Source: Diplosphaera chodatii
Lineage: Eukaryota; Chlorophyta; Trebouxiophyceae; Prasiolales; Stichococcaceae
Length of the DNA: 64,000 nucleotides
Direction: 5' to 3'
Assembly (NCBI GenBank): GCA_032358165.1
Contig: JAALGY010000052.1
Span: 1,922,001-1,986,000, forward strand
Both the position numbers and the translations under genes were made by a program. How positions within the stretch are numbered: position 1 is the stretch's first letter; each line of letters begins with the position of its first letter. Below the pieces are notes generated by a model. It was not told the DNA's origin. It was given only the letters and a program-made list of their open reading frames with translations, and did no database searches. This document shows, in pieces, positions 36,960 to 49,800 of the stretch.

Positions 36960-39257
36960 TCACTGCCACCAGAAGCTCACTGAAAAGCTCACGGTCAACG
37001 ATTTGACGTAGTGCCACCACTTTGGCGGAATGAACAGCATATCACCGGGCTCCAGTATACAGTCCCAATGGTCCAGGGAGGCAAACTGCGGGAACTGCTC
37101 TGTGTCTGGAGCGTCAACGTCCACCTGCAGCATGTATGTGAGCTACATCAAGCTACCTGTGAGCGACTGAAAGTTGCAACCTGACTGTCGTGATGTAGGA
37201 AACAGGGCTGCTTGATACGCCCTGTGCTTTCTCCACCCTGCAGCTGCACCTGGCTGCAGTTCGTCGTGAAGCCCGACTCGAAGGGGTACAGCCGCGGCGT
37301 CGCCTGCGGAGGGTACAGGCGTACATGCTTCCGCCCGATAACCTGTGCCAGGAGGTTGTGATACGGATCTGTGTGCAGTGGCGTCACCTGCAACAGCAGA
37401 CAGCTGGCAGGCTTCAATGACCGGTACAAGAATTGCTACCGCGACGGCTTGCAGCAGGCATTGAATTGCCTCCCTGCTATGCTTCGTGCAAAGTGCCATC
37501 GAGGCTGCACCGTTCCAGGAGGTCCCAGCCAGGCGTTGACCCGTGGCGGTGTGCCAGAGCCCAGGGAGCAGTACTCTGGCTCGCGGATGTCGGCCTGCAG
37601 CTGCGGGATCTGCTCAAACAGCTCATGCTGCGCCAGGTAGCCACGCCCCTGCCCTGCAGCGGGGATGAAGTAAACTCTGTCATTCGGGTGACCGTCGGGG
37701 GCATGCGGAGGCTACTTATAGATATCAGCATTGGGGCAGCCTGAGCTCAGTCAAAGCTTCGCTCACCTGCTGTACCGCTGCTATCTGCGGCGGCTGGCAG
37801 CAGGTGCTGGTCGATGAAGTCTGACAGCGTCATGAGCCGCTGCCCCCACTCGGCCGCCAGGTAATGCTGACCGACCTGCAGTCCGAGATTTGTGATGTGC
37901 TTACACTGCAGATTTGTGCCTGTTGTGAGCATGTGCATGGAGAGAGAGCAGAGCAGTGCAAACAAGGATGCAGATACATGTATGGGCCCAGAAGGCAGGC
38001 GCAGCAACTGACAGGGCGGCATGCGCACCTCGACTGGTATGGTCCGCGCCCCGGCAACGGCACGCAGATAGTCCAGGTCCTGCCAACGTTGCCGGGCTGG
38101 CCAGCTGTCCATGCCGCCTGCATAACAGCGGCAGCTTTGTTCGCAGGCCAGCCAGCGTGGATGTGGACATGGAAACTCGCAGCTGAGATGACGGCTGAGT
38201 GCGGCGCAAAGACGCACCTGTGATGATCACCGGCTGGCCTCCACCAGGCGCGGACATGAACTCCTCAAAGAAGCTGCATGGCAGAGCTGGCGCACACTGT
38301 TGCTGTAGCAGTTCACAAATCACTGGCAAGCGGCACTGCAGGCAACAGTGCCATCAGGGTAGGCGCCACAACTCACCTTTCGAGGGACGGTAGAGGCTGC
38401 CGCTGCACAAGGTGAGATCGCATTGCACCAGGTGGCAGCGATACCCGTGGCGCAGCTGCCGCACTGAAGGACGGCTGGTCCCTGCCTTGCTGACCATCTT
38501 GCTCAACGCTCATCTCGAGCTCGCTCAGGCGCACGCGCTTGCTGCTGGGTTGATCAGTGTCACCTGCTCGTTCAGGAAAAACATCGTCAGAACACGATCT
38601 GAAGACCCGGTGTCAATGCAAATGCAAGGTCATGCAGTGCCATCAGCACCATGTGGCCGCGTTGAGAACCCAGCAGCACCTGAAGGTGAACACCGCTGGC
38701 ACTTGGCTGAGACGCAGGTCTGCAGGCTGGCAATGCAGGCGTCCAGCTGCGGGCGGAACAGTGGCCCGCCTAACAGTGCAGCCATGTCCAGCTGCCGCAG
38801 TGCACGTGCCGCAGCAGTCGCGTTGACTGCGAGCTCGCTGTTGATTCTGAACCCGCCATTGGCCTGCTCTGGGGTGACGTCTGCCTGCTGCACCATGTGC
38901 TGCTGTGGCTGTGCATCCACAAATCCAGCAACTGTGCACGCACACAGCAGGCTGGCGGCGGTGTACGCGTTGCGCCACATCAGAGACACCTGTATAGCAG
39001 CCACGCGGTTGCACCACACCGTGAAGGCAGTGCGTCGCGGTGATGAGGCAGGCTCACGCGCGTTTGTGTGCAGCGGCGGGTGCTCAGGGACGAAGCGGTA
39101 CCTCGGACCAGCTGCCGGTGTGCAGCTTCTCCCAACATGCGTCCAAACATATCTCGGCTGCCATGTCGCCTGATGGCAGCCGCGCAGCACGGGCTAGCAG
39201 CAAAGCCACCGCACGTCCGCCACCCGTCTCGAGCTCTGCCACGCGGTGACACAGCAT
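36960..39257 (-). CDS. JmjC-domain 2-oxoglutarate oxygenase, JMJD5/KDM8-like
   Basis: The first exon starts 'MLCHRVAELETGGGRAVALL' and includes 'AAEICLDACWEKLHTG', the helical N-terminal region typical of JMJD5. Then 'GQPVIITGA', 'MDSWPARQRWQDLDYLRAVA', 'RTIPVEVG', 'AAEWGQRLMTLSDFIDQHL', 'GYLAQHELFEQIPQL' and 'PRVNAWLGPPGTV'. The catalytic core has 'TPLHTDPYHNLLAQVIGRK' (Fe ligands His and Asp of HxD) and 'LFIPPKWWHYVKSL' (distal Fe-ligand His), ending 'SVSFWWQ'. The LHxDxYxN and WWHYV sequences mark the JMJD5/KDM8 (Arabidopsis JMJ30) branch, a nuclear Fe(II)/2-oxoglutarate oxygenase, a histone demethylase or arginine hydroxylase. All iron ligands are present. Confidence 0.92.
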
Positions 39258-40545
39258 CGTGACAGAACGACCTGGTCACAGCAGGCCACAAGGCCACAGG
39301 AGCTTGAGCTTTTGCCTACCTGTCAGCAAAGTACGGAATTCGTTGCTGTGCCGCAGGTGCGCCACATCCGCCCAGGCCTGCATCGGCAGGTCCTTGCCGA
39401 CGGCGAGTCATGTAGCCGGTAAGCTGCCGCTGTACTCGTCGCCTGTGTTTCGTCAGTATCTCGATCAAAATAGGATGGGCAAGCTGCCCCGCATACCTAC
39501 TGTTGTTTTGCATCAGGGGGCATATTCAGCAGGTACCTTCCCCGGTCTGCACCCGGCTACCTTGCCTGTAGCACCGTGCACAGTCGTGCGATTGCATCAT
39601 GATAATCTGGGAACGTTATGCAGGAGCGTGTATGCGGTCGCATGTGCATCTAGTTCCAGGGCCGGCATGCACATGCAGCTCCTTTTGCATGTTGCACTGC
39701 TTCGCCGCATGGTGGGAATCATTCTGCAAGCACAGTAGCTTGCATACACTGCAACGCGACTCTATCATCCATGCGTCATGCATGCCTGCGACAGGTGTGT
39801 TCGATAAGGCAGATAGAATGGATGCCTTACTCATCCAGGAGAATATTTGAAGGATGTGCTCCATCATATTCCGCTGTGGTCTCGAAGTTCATGCGAAACA
39901 GATGTGACGCGCTGCTTCTGCTTCATTCCACTTCCGAAACGTGCGGCGGTGCAATCCTTGCCAAGGTGCGTTGTAGATTTCCTGTGCACATGACCTGGCT
40001 TGCATACCTCTGATCAAGGCAGCAGCTGACTATCTCACATCTGACGGCCGCCCGGTACTGCGACCCGCATCGAAGGCCTATGTTGCCTGTGTAACGCTCT
40101 CGCACGTCGCGGTCTCATAAACGGTTGTCATACTACGCATGCATGCATGCATCCCGAGCGAGACCCAGCACTCCTTCAAGCTTGTCCTTGCGCGGTACCT
40201 TTCGGCACAGCGCCGCCACCAGCATCGTGTATGGCCTGCCAATGAATGTTTCACATGTTCTGTGGACGCGCTGCAATATAAATGTTGCACGTATGCCCCG
40301 ATCCCTGCGCAGTTCCACTGATGCCGTGCCAGCTGGTGGCTTGCCACGAATCTACCGTGGCTTCTTGATCTCCAACATCAGATGCAAGAGCTGCAAGCTT
40401 TTATTTCTAGCTGCCAGTTGTGATTTTCATGGTTCAGCTGAGCGTTGGCGGACGATGCAATCTCCAGCGCCGTCATGTCGTTTATTCTCTCACCAACAAA
40501 CGGTACTAGTGGTGTCGGTCTTGCAGGGGTGCAACAGGAGGCAAC
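39258..40545. other. large divergent intergenic (JMJD5-like / PhoX)
   Basis: About 1.3 kb with no supported gene. It contains a GCATGCAT run at 40137-40152. Short frames show no domain. It should hold the promoters of both flanking genes. Confidence 0.5.
40137..40152. repeat. short (GCAT)4 microsatellite
   Basis: GCATGCATGCATGCAT in the intergenic region upstream of the PhoX-like gene. Confidence 0.85.
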
Positions 40546-43500
40546 ATGGCGCTCAGGCGGACTGCCGCGCTTCTACTGCTGGCTTGTGTCCTGGGTGCTG
40601 TTGGCGCGCTTGCGGCTCGCGACTTCGAGGTCAGTTTGTGCATAGGTCGCCTTTTTCTGAACGGCAAACATTCCACACTTGATGTGCAGCCCCTGAATGC
40701 GCATCCGGCAGGCCAGCGTCTCTCGGCTACAACTCTCGAGAGACAACGTGAGACATTGGCCTTCTGCGAGTAGGGCCGCCAGCTCCTGAGCAACAACGAC
40801 GACAACTACGGCCGGCACGATGACCGCTGCAGGGGCAAGCACTGTGATGATGATGAGGTGAGACGCGCAGTGTCACCTTCTACGCATCTCGATGATCGAA
40901 GAAAGCTCGTGTGGCCGGTTGTTGCACAAGGCGGTCCTGTTTCAGGGTGTCGAAAGATCCTGCAGCATACACGGACGCACATCGAGGTGCAGCTCCCGAG
41001 CGCCTGTCGATTACTGCTGTTTTCAGCAGATGACGCCTGTTGATCCGATTATTTACTGCTGCAGGACCACGGCGACGATGTTCAGATCCTGAGCAGCGAA
41101 TTCAAGATCATCATCCGCTCTGGCGATGTGTGCAAGGGCTGCCTGGGTGAGATCCTCAAACCGACAGCAGGGTCGTGTACAGCCTGCTTCTCCATTGCTG
41201 CATCTTCTCACAAGATCACAGCCATGTTCTGATGCACGCGTGCTGCTGGCATGCAGGTGGCCAGGACATCAAGTGGTGAGCGCGCAATACCAGGCGCAAG
41301 ACTGTTTGCGCGGGTCATTCTGTTTCACGTCGAGCATCAGTGCATTTGGAACGCTTCAACGGCTATCTGATACGCTTCTGTGCACGCGTATGGCAGGGGT
41401 CAGATCTTCCAGAGCGATGGCAAGACACCAGTTTATGTAAGCATCCCTGCCGTCGTGACCGTGCAGTCGGCTCATGCTGTACCGCTTGATCGCTTCTGCC
41501 AGTTGCCTGAATGACGATTGAAGGGATACGCACGCTGCGCAGCCCGGTGAACAAGCTGTCACCATGCGTCGCAGGCGATCAACGGATCTGGCGTCGCCGG
41601 CAAGCCGGACCTGACCAGGCCTGAGGTGTCCAACAACCCCGACTTCTTCTCCCTGCTCAAGGTGAGTGTCCCGGCCACAGCGTGCCAAGCCACCCACACA
41701 GCAAGCGCAACGCTCGCGTGGCCGATGTGCTTACTCTGCTGCCGCGCGTGCCAAGCCAAGCAGGTGATCGATGATCTCCGCAGGTGGGCAACAAGGTCAA
41801 GGCGGTCGTGCAGTTCGAGTCCCCCTCGCCTTCGATGGTGTACATCGCCGACCTGGAGACCGACAAGAACGGTAGGGACTGTTCCGTTTGTTTGTGCTCG
41901 CATGCGCACATGGAGCGATGTCCTGCAGCCCTGGGTTGTGCAAATTGTGCAGCTTGTGCCCTGCTGCTTTGCTGAATGGCCGGCATCATCGGTCACTGCT
42001 TCATCTGCCTGCCGCAGGCGAGCTGACCTGGAAGAAGTTCCGCAACGTGGACACCTCCGCGTACTCCGGCCTGCAGGGCACATGCGCTGGCTCTGAGACA
42101 CCATGGGGCACGCACCTTGGCTCCGAGGAGAACTACCCTAACGGTGAGCACCTCCCCTTACTCCTTGTATCATTTCCAGAGCATTTCGACAGCACCATCG
42201 TGGCGCTCAAGGTAGCATGTTTGCGACATCCCTTGTCATTGCAGCTGTTACCTATGACCAGAACCATTGCTGTCATGCTGATCGGCTGCAAGGTTGCCAT
42301 AGTTGTAGAACAGGTGCCTGTGGACTGCACTGAAGGAGTTTTGACCCTGCACGATGCGCTCCACTCTGTCGTGTAGCTCGCGCTCTGGATGCTGGCTACA
42401 CGTTCAACGACACCGCCATCCTGCCCAGCGGCACGTTCTCCGGAATCTACCCCATCATGCGCTACTTCGGTAAGCCGCACTCTGGCGCCTGGCCTGTGGC
42501 AAAGCAGTCCGCATACCCAGCCCCCCTGTCAACAGCTGCAGGGCGCTTGGCAAACCCGACCTGACACACCAAAGCCAGACAAAGTCAAACCCTGACTGAT
42601 GCCTGTGAAGTGGTCCTGTGACCGATGTTCGGCCTCCCCCAGGCATCTACCCCAGCACCCTGACCGGCGCCGCCTTCAAGCAGTTCTACAACCCCTACAA
42701 CTACGGCCACATCTGGGAGCTGTCCATCGGCAAGGACAACAAGGAGCGGTTCCAGAAGATCTACAGCCTGCCGCGCGTCAGCAGCGAGATGTCGTATGTC
42801 ATGCCCGATGAGAAGACTGGTGCGCTGCCAGACCTGCGTTCTGTCGATATACGATGCCAACCTCGTATAAGTTCAACATGGCTATAACAGCATGAAGTTC
42901 GCCGACTGCTGTGGCCATTCGAACCAAATAAGTGAGAGCACAGGGCGTCGGTCTCCAGAGTTCCGCAGCTTGACTCCTGCCCTGCAGTGTACACTTGCGA
43001 TGACGCCAGCTCTGGCGCGTTCTACAAGACCGTGTTCGACCGTCCGGGAGACCTCACTGGCACAGGTATGTGCTGATACTAGCAGCAGCTTCCTTGTCTG
43101 TCGTGGTGGGATGGCATGTCCCACTACTGGCAACATGCACCCACAACAGCATCATCTGTAGCAACGATGCTTGTGTGCTCAGCACATGGTCAGAATGAAC
43201 ATCTACCAGGCATGGCCGTTAGCATTGCTGACACCTCAGAGTGTCTGCTTGCACTGCAGCCACGCTGTACGCTGCCAAGGTGATCCAGCGTGCGTCGACC
43301 ATTGGCAAGGTGCGCGGCAACTTCAAGGTCACATGGGTCAAGCTGGGCCGCAGCAACCACAAGGCGCTGTTCAAGGCATCCCGCGGCCTCAAGTTCGCAG
43401 ACCTCTTCGATGCTGGTATGTAAACCAAGAGCTCCCTGCTGAAACTTTGTGTGCTAGTGCCATGTGCAGCAGTATAAGCTCTGTGCGTGGCAGAGTTTCC

Positions 43501-46016
43501 GACTGAGAGTGACGCCCAGGCCAGCTGCCAGGCACCATGTGTGTGAAGCACCCTCATGTGCACAGCAGTTGATGACGAGCTGCTTGGTTCTGCAGAGACG
43601 CCAAACCCTGTGAACGAGACCGCGGTGCTGGCAGAGTGCAAGGCCAAGGGTGAGTGCCGATACTGTGCTGGGATGAACCTGTGAAGGGGAGAGTGGTGAG
43701 GCACCAAATGAGGCACAATATGACTGCTGAACAATGTCCGGCGGCCCACGCCAGGCTGCTGACGCAGCGGGCTGTCCCATTGCCCACACAGGCCAGTGCA
43801 AATTCGGCTGCCCGACCCCCGGCTTCGTGGAGATCAATGGCGACAACAACCGCGAGTGCCTGCGGGTGCGTTGCTCTGTCGTTTGTGGAAAGTATTTGGT
43901 AGCAGATGGCCCCTTGCTGCAGGACCGATGCTGTTGCTGGTCAACAAGCACCACGTCTCACTGCATGAAAAAACCTACCACATGTAGGCTGACATTCCCT
44001 GCTGACAATTCCCATCTGCAGCTGAAGCCGGGCATGCGTGACATCGCCGCCTTCCTGGAGTCCCGCCGCATGGCCCCCTACTCTGGTGCCACCTCAGAGT
44101 TCTCCAAGTGGGAGGCGAGCATCTCCCTACCTTGCCTGGGTCGTTCATGATATGAAACCGCACACCTGGATCGGTGAAATAGGACATATCCCCACACACA
44201 CACGTCCTGACGCATTCCTTTGTGCCTGCAGGGTCTGACATGTGGGTCTCATGAGTGCTTGGCCATGCTTGCTTCCTGACACTCATGGCTTTCTGAGACG
44301 CTGCGTGCCACATGTGCTATGAAGATAACTGCAGATGGGCTGGCGCTCCTAACCTTGTCATCTGCGCCGCACCGCAGTCGACCCCAAGCAGCGCAAGATC
44401 TACACAGCCATCTCCTACCAGCGCCAGGGCATGATGGACTTTGCCAACTCCGACGCACCCAGCGGTCGCTATGACCTGGGCGGTGAGCCCATTGCTGGAT
44501 TCGCACATGTATTCACAATCTATCGAGTCTCAGGGATCACGAGACAGCAGACAGCACAAGTGCTGCACGTGCACTGATTGTTGATCGTAAGGGCCCTGGC
44601 CCTGAGCAGCAGGCGGCTGTTGATGCTGCTGTTCCTGCTGTTGTGCAGGCAACAACGATGTCCGCCTGGCCCACGAGGAGTGCGGCGGCGTGTACATCAT
44701 GGATGTCGACAGCAAGTACAGCGCCTACAACCTGTACACCATGGATGCACTGATGGGTGCGCACATGCAAGTTCTAGGCATGGGCATGTATGGCAAACAG
44801 CGAGCTGTCGTTGTGTACGTGACCTCTGGCCTATGCATAACGCTTTTTGGTGTCAATGGTGCAGGCAAGACACTCAACCCAGGCCAGAGGTGCCCATCCC
44901 AACTTTTTCTCCCATCTCATGTCCACCTACGTGATGGCTGTTGCATGTCCTCGAAGCTGAGTATGTGTGTCCTTCACTGCAGCCCCTACAAGTGTGCTGA
45001 GGACCGCATTGCCAACCCGGTGAGTGCGGCTGTTACATAGATGTCCTAGCTGTTGAATGAGAAGATGTGGCTGCACCGTCCGCGGGCCACACATAGTACA
45101 GTCTGTGGCAGACTGACAATGCTGGCTGTGCCTGACTCACTGTGTTGCCCTGCTGCAGGACAACGTCAACTTGTGCGCAGCGCATTGCACAATCTAGGAC
45201 ATCCTGCTCATGTGTTGCTTCTCCTGCTGAGTGTGCTTTGCAGTGTGCGTCAGCATCGCTCACGTGATGGTCATGGTGCTGCAGCATCAAGGACCACGCC
45301 ACCCTGGTCATTGGTGAGGATGGCGATGGCCACAACGCCAACTCCGCTTGGGCCTTCAACGTCAACACCGCCGAGGTGTGGCACCATCGAGCAGCACCAC
45401 ACTGAGCAGCTGTGCAACGGTTGCGAACAGGCTGGTGGACGCCTCCTGATCATCATTGCACTCAAGGGATCTAGTGCTGCTGCAATGTGCATTGTGCATT
45501 GTTGCAGCTGACGCCCATCCTGCGCTCGGCTGAGGATGGCGAGGTCACTGGGTGAGTCTGCACCGACGCCTCATCTGATGGTCTCCTGACTTCTGATGCC
45601 GGCGTTCATTGATGATCTGCAGTGCCTTGGCAGTGTGACCATGCGAGGTCTACTATGGTGGTTTCAGTGTCTGGGCGCCTTCTCACTGCATACCCTCATG
45701 GTATGTGCAGCAACTTTGCCTGGAAGGACCGTGCCAGCGAGAAGTGGGACTACCAGGGCATCGTGGTGCAGCACCCATCGAAGGAGGCCGCCCCTGGTGC
45801 GCAACCCAGCTGTACATGCTGACATTGCACCGAGGATACCTCGCGGGCAAACACCCTGCCTGTCCTCCTTGCTACCATGGAAGCTGTGCTCACGCCCAAT
45901 GGTCCTCTCTGTGCTGGTCTGCAGTCGGCTACATGGGTCCGTTCCAGTTGAAGAAGGGCCAGGAGATTGAGTTCACGCCTGTCGCCAAGCGCAAGCGGAT
46001 GGCTTACATGAAGTAA
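40546..46016 (+). CDS. secreted PhoX-type alkaline phosphatase-like protein
   Basis: About 26 exons. Signal peptide 'MALRRTAALLLLACVLGAVGA' then an Asp/His-rich stretch ('NNDDDNYGRHDD', 'HCDDDE'). PhoX-type (Pfam PF05787) features: 'SGTFSGIYPIMRYFG', 'TPWGTHLGSEENYPN', 'KWEGLTFDPKQRKIYTA', 'HEECGGVYIMDVD', 'TLVIGEDGDGHNANSAWAF' and a C-terminal 'WDYQGIVVQHPSKE'. PhoX enzymes are Ca/Fe phosphatases secreted under phosphate limitation; green algae such as Chlamydomonas and Volvox have relatives outside the cell. Phases were checked from 40546 to 45019. It uses a GC-AG intron (44115-44231) and exons of 10, 14 and 19 nt. The stretch at 44957-44982 must leave the mRNA for the frame to hold, but it does not look like a normal intron. 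The last exons (45550-45830) are approximate. Catalytic competence was not established residue by residue. Confidence 0.88.
44115..44231 (+). other. GC-AG intron in PhoX gene
   Basis: Donor GAG|GCGAGC, acceptor CTGCAG; leads into a 10-nt exon (44232-44241). Confidence 0.65.
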
Positions 46017-46829
46017 GGTGGAACTGCCGCCGCCACTTTGGCTGCTGACAGAAGATCAGTGCGCAACGAAGAAGCATGAGATCAAAGCCGACGAAGTCGG
46101 AATATACCGTGATCTGCTCATTTATGAATGCACTTTCTCACTCACGGATGTGTCCCATCGAATAGTTCATTGAATTATCTGGCCGCTGCTTGAGAAGACC
46201 AATGGTGACAGGCAGCATACCCGCTGCCCTAGCCATTTGCAGCGTTGCTGAAGTCATTTTTCACTTGTGAAAATCTGGGTGTGACACTGCTCTGCTACGA
46301 TGTAGTTCGTCCACTTCCAGACACAGCAGTACACATGTGCACATCTGTAGGAATGCCCACCATCTAGCACCCTGCTGCTGCCAGCCGCAAGGTGCCATCG
46401 CCCGGCAGGTTTTGACCAGCGCGATTACCAATATATGACCCCGATCATGAAACCCTGTTGCTAGCTTTTGTAATTCAAGTTGTTTTCGCAGTCCTGGAGC
46501 AAAGCCGCCCGAACCGTGCTTGCTTGATGACCGGTCACGCTAGTGGGCATTTTTGGTCGTTGGTCTCGATCAATTTCTGCCGGTTGGCCATGTTGAGCAG
46601 GGGCAGAAGCATCTGCCACCGTTTGGCTGCGCCAGAGGAGCTCGGCCTGCTGGCGCCCAGTGTCGCTGCAGTGCTGTGCCTGCTTTTCGCATCACCCGAT
46701 GAGCGCAAACACAGTGTAGCTGCTTCGTGCTGGCCGTGCGCCACAGTCCCTGTGAAATAGGTGGTCTGCACCTCATTCGTTGCACAGTGTGTGCTGTCAC
46801 GATCAACATGCACAGTTGAGGGGCAAATC
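46017..46829. other. intergenic, PhoX 3' UTR and pTAC3-like 5' region
   Basis: 813 bases; no gene supported. TGTAA at 46469-46473 probably ends the PhoX transcript. Confidence 0.5.
46469..46473 (+). terminator. TGTAA poly(A) signal (PhoX)
   Basis: 453 nt after the PhoX stop codon. Confidence 0.4.
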
Positions 46830-49800
46830 ATGTCGCTGCACAGCAGTGCATCGCAGCGGATAGGAACACAGCAGCTGCCACCTCGGCCAGCCCTGGTTTC
46901 GCAGCCATCAAGACCTGTTGGGAGCCGGCATGCTCCGTTCCAACACCGTCGTAGAGCCTCTGTGGCACAGCGTGCAGCGTCAAACGATGAAGGTCGAGGT
47001 ACAGCTGCTGTACCTCGAGACAAACTGGCCTGCAACTTGTCGCAGCTGCGTCACTGTTCATTGTGCAGCATGGAAGCGCGACATGCATCCTGGTGTGCGC
47101 AGGCGAGCAGCCGACCAAGCCCTTCGACGGCATTGGGTGGGTCGTGCAGAAAGGTACGCAGGCAGCGGGGCCGGGACTGTGGTGTCCAACTGCCTGTGTT
47201 GGGCTGATCAACAGTGCCGCATCTCACAAGTAGCACTTCCGAGCGCACCCTGCGCCCATGATGATGCAGGTGCGGAGCTGCGTGACGAGGACGCAGCACA
47301 GCAGCAGCAGGGGCAGCAGGCCACAGCGGTGCTGCCTCCGAGCGGGGGGCCACCCTCGGCAGGCGGCAACGGCCTGCCGGAGCGGGATGAACGGGCGCTG
47401 GCGGCTGCTGCTGCCATCGATGAGCTCGTGCCCGAACGAAAGCCCTTCCACAAGTAAGGGCCGACACTTGTGTAGCCATAGCGACAAGTGCCTCTCCGAC
47501 CAAGAGATCACCTGAGTTTTGTTAGGAGCAAAGGGGCGGCCAGCACCTTTTGACATCGACTGACATTGGCATGCTGCAGACGATTGGGTCGAGCAGCGCA
47601 GAGCGGTGACATCGAGGCAGCGGAGGCAGTCCTAAGGGACATGGAAGACGCGGGGTTGCCACCAGGTGCTGCGATGAAACCTTATGAATGCAACCCCATC
47701 CTACCCTGTCGAGGCATAGCCACGTAGGTTTTCGCTGAGCGACAGTCTTCCACTTGCTTGTACAGGGCAGCGCGCATTCCATGGCCTGATATTCGCCTAC
47801 ACGATATCGCGCAATGCCGAGGGCGCATGGAAGGCGAGCAAGCGTGCCAGCGACGCTGGCGTGCTGCTGCTGGAGGACTCCTTCATCCTGCTGATTCATG
47901 CGTACATGCAGGTGCAGCACTGTACAGGCTCTGAGCGTCTTCTGTGCAGACCTCATGCAGCCTCTCGCGCTGCACAACACGATACGATGTCCCACGCATG
48001 CATGCTGAAGGTCCAATACGTCGCATGTCATCCCTGCAGCTTACACGTGCCCGCAAACTCAAATTGCAGGAGGATATGGTGATGGACGCGCAAGTGCTGC
48101 TAGCACGGATGCAGGAGTCGCCGCATGTGTCCGCCCGCCCCGGTTGGCTGGTGCTGCTCCAGTCGCTGCTCCGGCGCGGCCACCACAGAAAGGTCGGCGC
48201 TCTGCCTAATACAACAGCGAGCTTAGGGAAGCGCTCAAGTCTCTGCAGAGCTGATTGCTGATTGCATGCACTCAACAGTTCGGCCAGGTGGTAGCACCAT
48301 CTCCGGATATGCAGGGAGCGCATGGACCCGCTCCGATCTGCATGTCGATGTACAACAAGGGCCAAGTTGGCAGCAGGTCGACCTGTTCTGTACATGCGCA
48401 GGCTGCGGAGGAACTGGCACGTGGGCAGCAGCAGGGATGGGCGGCCAACTCGCAGGTGTACGAAGCCATGGTCACCGCTGTGTGCGAGGCCGGCCACCTG
48501 TCTGAGGCCATCGAGATCGTCAATCGCATGAAGGTGCTGCCCTGTGTGCCAGCCACTGCACCATTAATTCACCGGTTCATGCTTCCGTCACCACCTGAGC
48601 AGCATCAGCTCGCCGTTTGATATGCCATGCGTGGACCACCATGTCCCATGTAAGCTGTCATCTTGCTATCGTTGCCGAGATCACAACAGGCTCTGTGTGT
48701 GTCCTTCTGCTGCAGCGCGAGGGTGTGCTGCCGACAACCCGGCATGTGTACCCAATATTGCGCACATACGCAGCAGGCGGCTCACTAGAATACCTGCAGG
48801 AGAGGGTGCTGCTGGATGTCGCGACCTCTACTGACATCCGTATTGATGCAGACTGTTTCAACTGCCTGCTACGGGTGCGCTGATGTCATTACGCAACGCC
48901 CTTGCTCAAGCCTGCCAGTTTGCACTTGGACTGTCTCTGTTGCGGCTGAATTCTGACATCATCTACTTTGAGTGGGTCAGCATGTTTGCAGGGCTACATT
49001 GATAACAGGCACCGAGGCTTTGGATACAGCATCTTGGACAAACTGAAGTATGAGGTGGAGGGTCTGATGGCCAAGTATGAAGTGGAGCCCAATGCCCGGT
49101 AAGCATACCCGCGCAATAGTTTGCATCTGTTGCGCATGGCCGTTTGCAACCTCTACCAGATGTTGCACGTCGGCGCAACCAAGTGCTCTGTATGCATGCC
49201 AATCTGGCAACTCAAACCCGCTCTGTGCTTCGCACTGCAGGTTCCATGCACTACAGGTTGAGGGCTTCATATGTGAAGGCGACATAGAGTGCATGCAGGT
49301 GCAGTCGCCTTGCCTGCCAACGTCTTCGAGTTGACTGGAGCCGCTGCGCACGCGTACATGCTCTTTGTGCCCACCCGCTTGCTGAATGCCAACGTGTGGA
49401 AGCTGCACCAACGCAGGAGGCCACTGGCGCCTTCAAGGAGATGGCGCGCAGGGCTCTCTCTGAGGCGGGCGGTCGCGCGCCTTGCCCCTGCCCCATGCCG
49501 CCAGTCGTCCTCCAACAGTACTTGCTGACTCAGGTAAGCAGCAGCGAGGCTGAGCAGTGGGCACCTGCACGTTTAGTGCCTGACTTGCAGCGGCTGTTGA
49601 TGCAGTGCGGCTGTCACCGCCGCTGGATCTTGCTGCTGGCAGCTGCCCTTGATTCAACATGTGTCTTTGACACTTGAGCTTTGTCCACTGAAACACAGGC
49701 AACGATGGCACCTGAGGACTTGCTGAAGTCGCTGCTGGCAATGAACAAGGCAGGCTTTGCGCTGCCAGAAATTGCTCCGAACGAGATCGGCCTCAGCATA

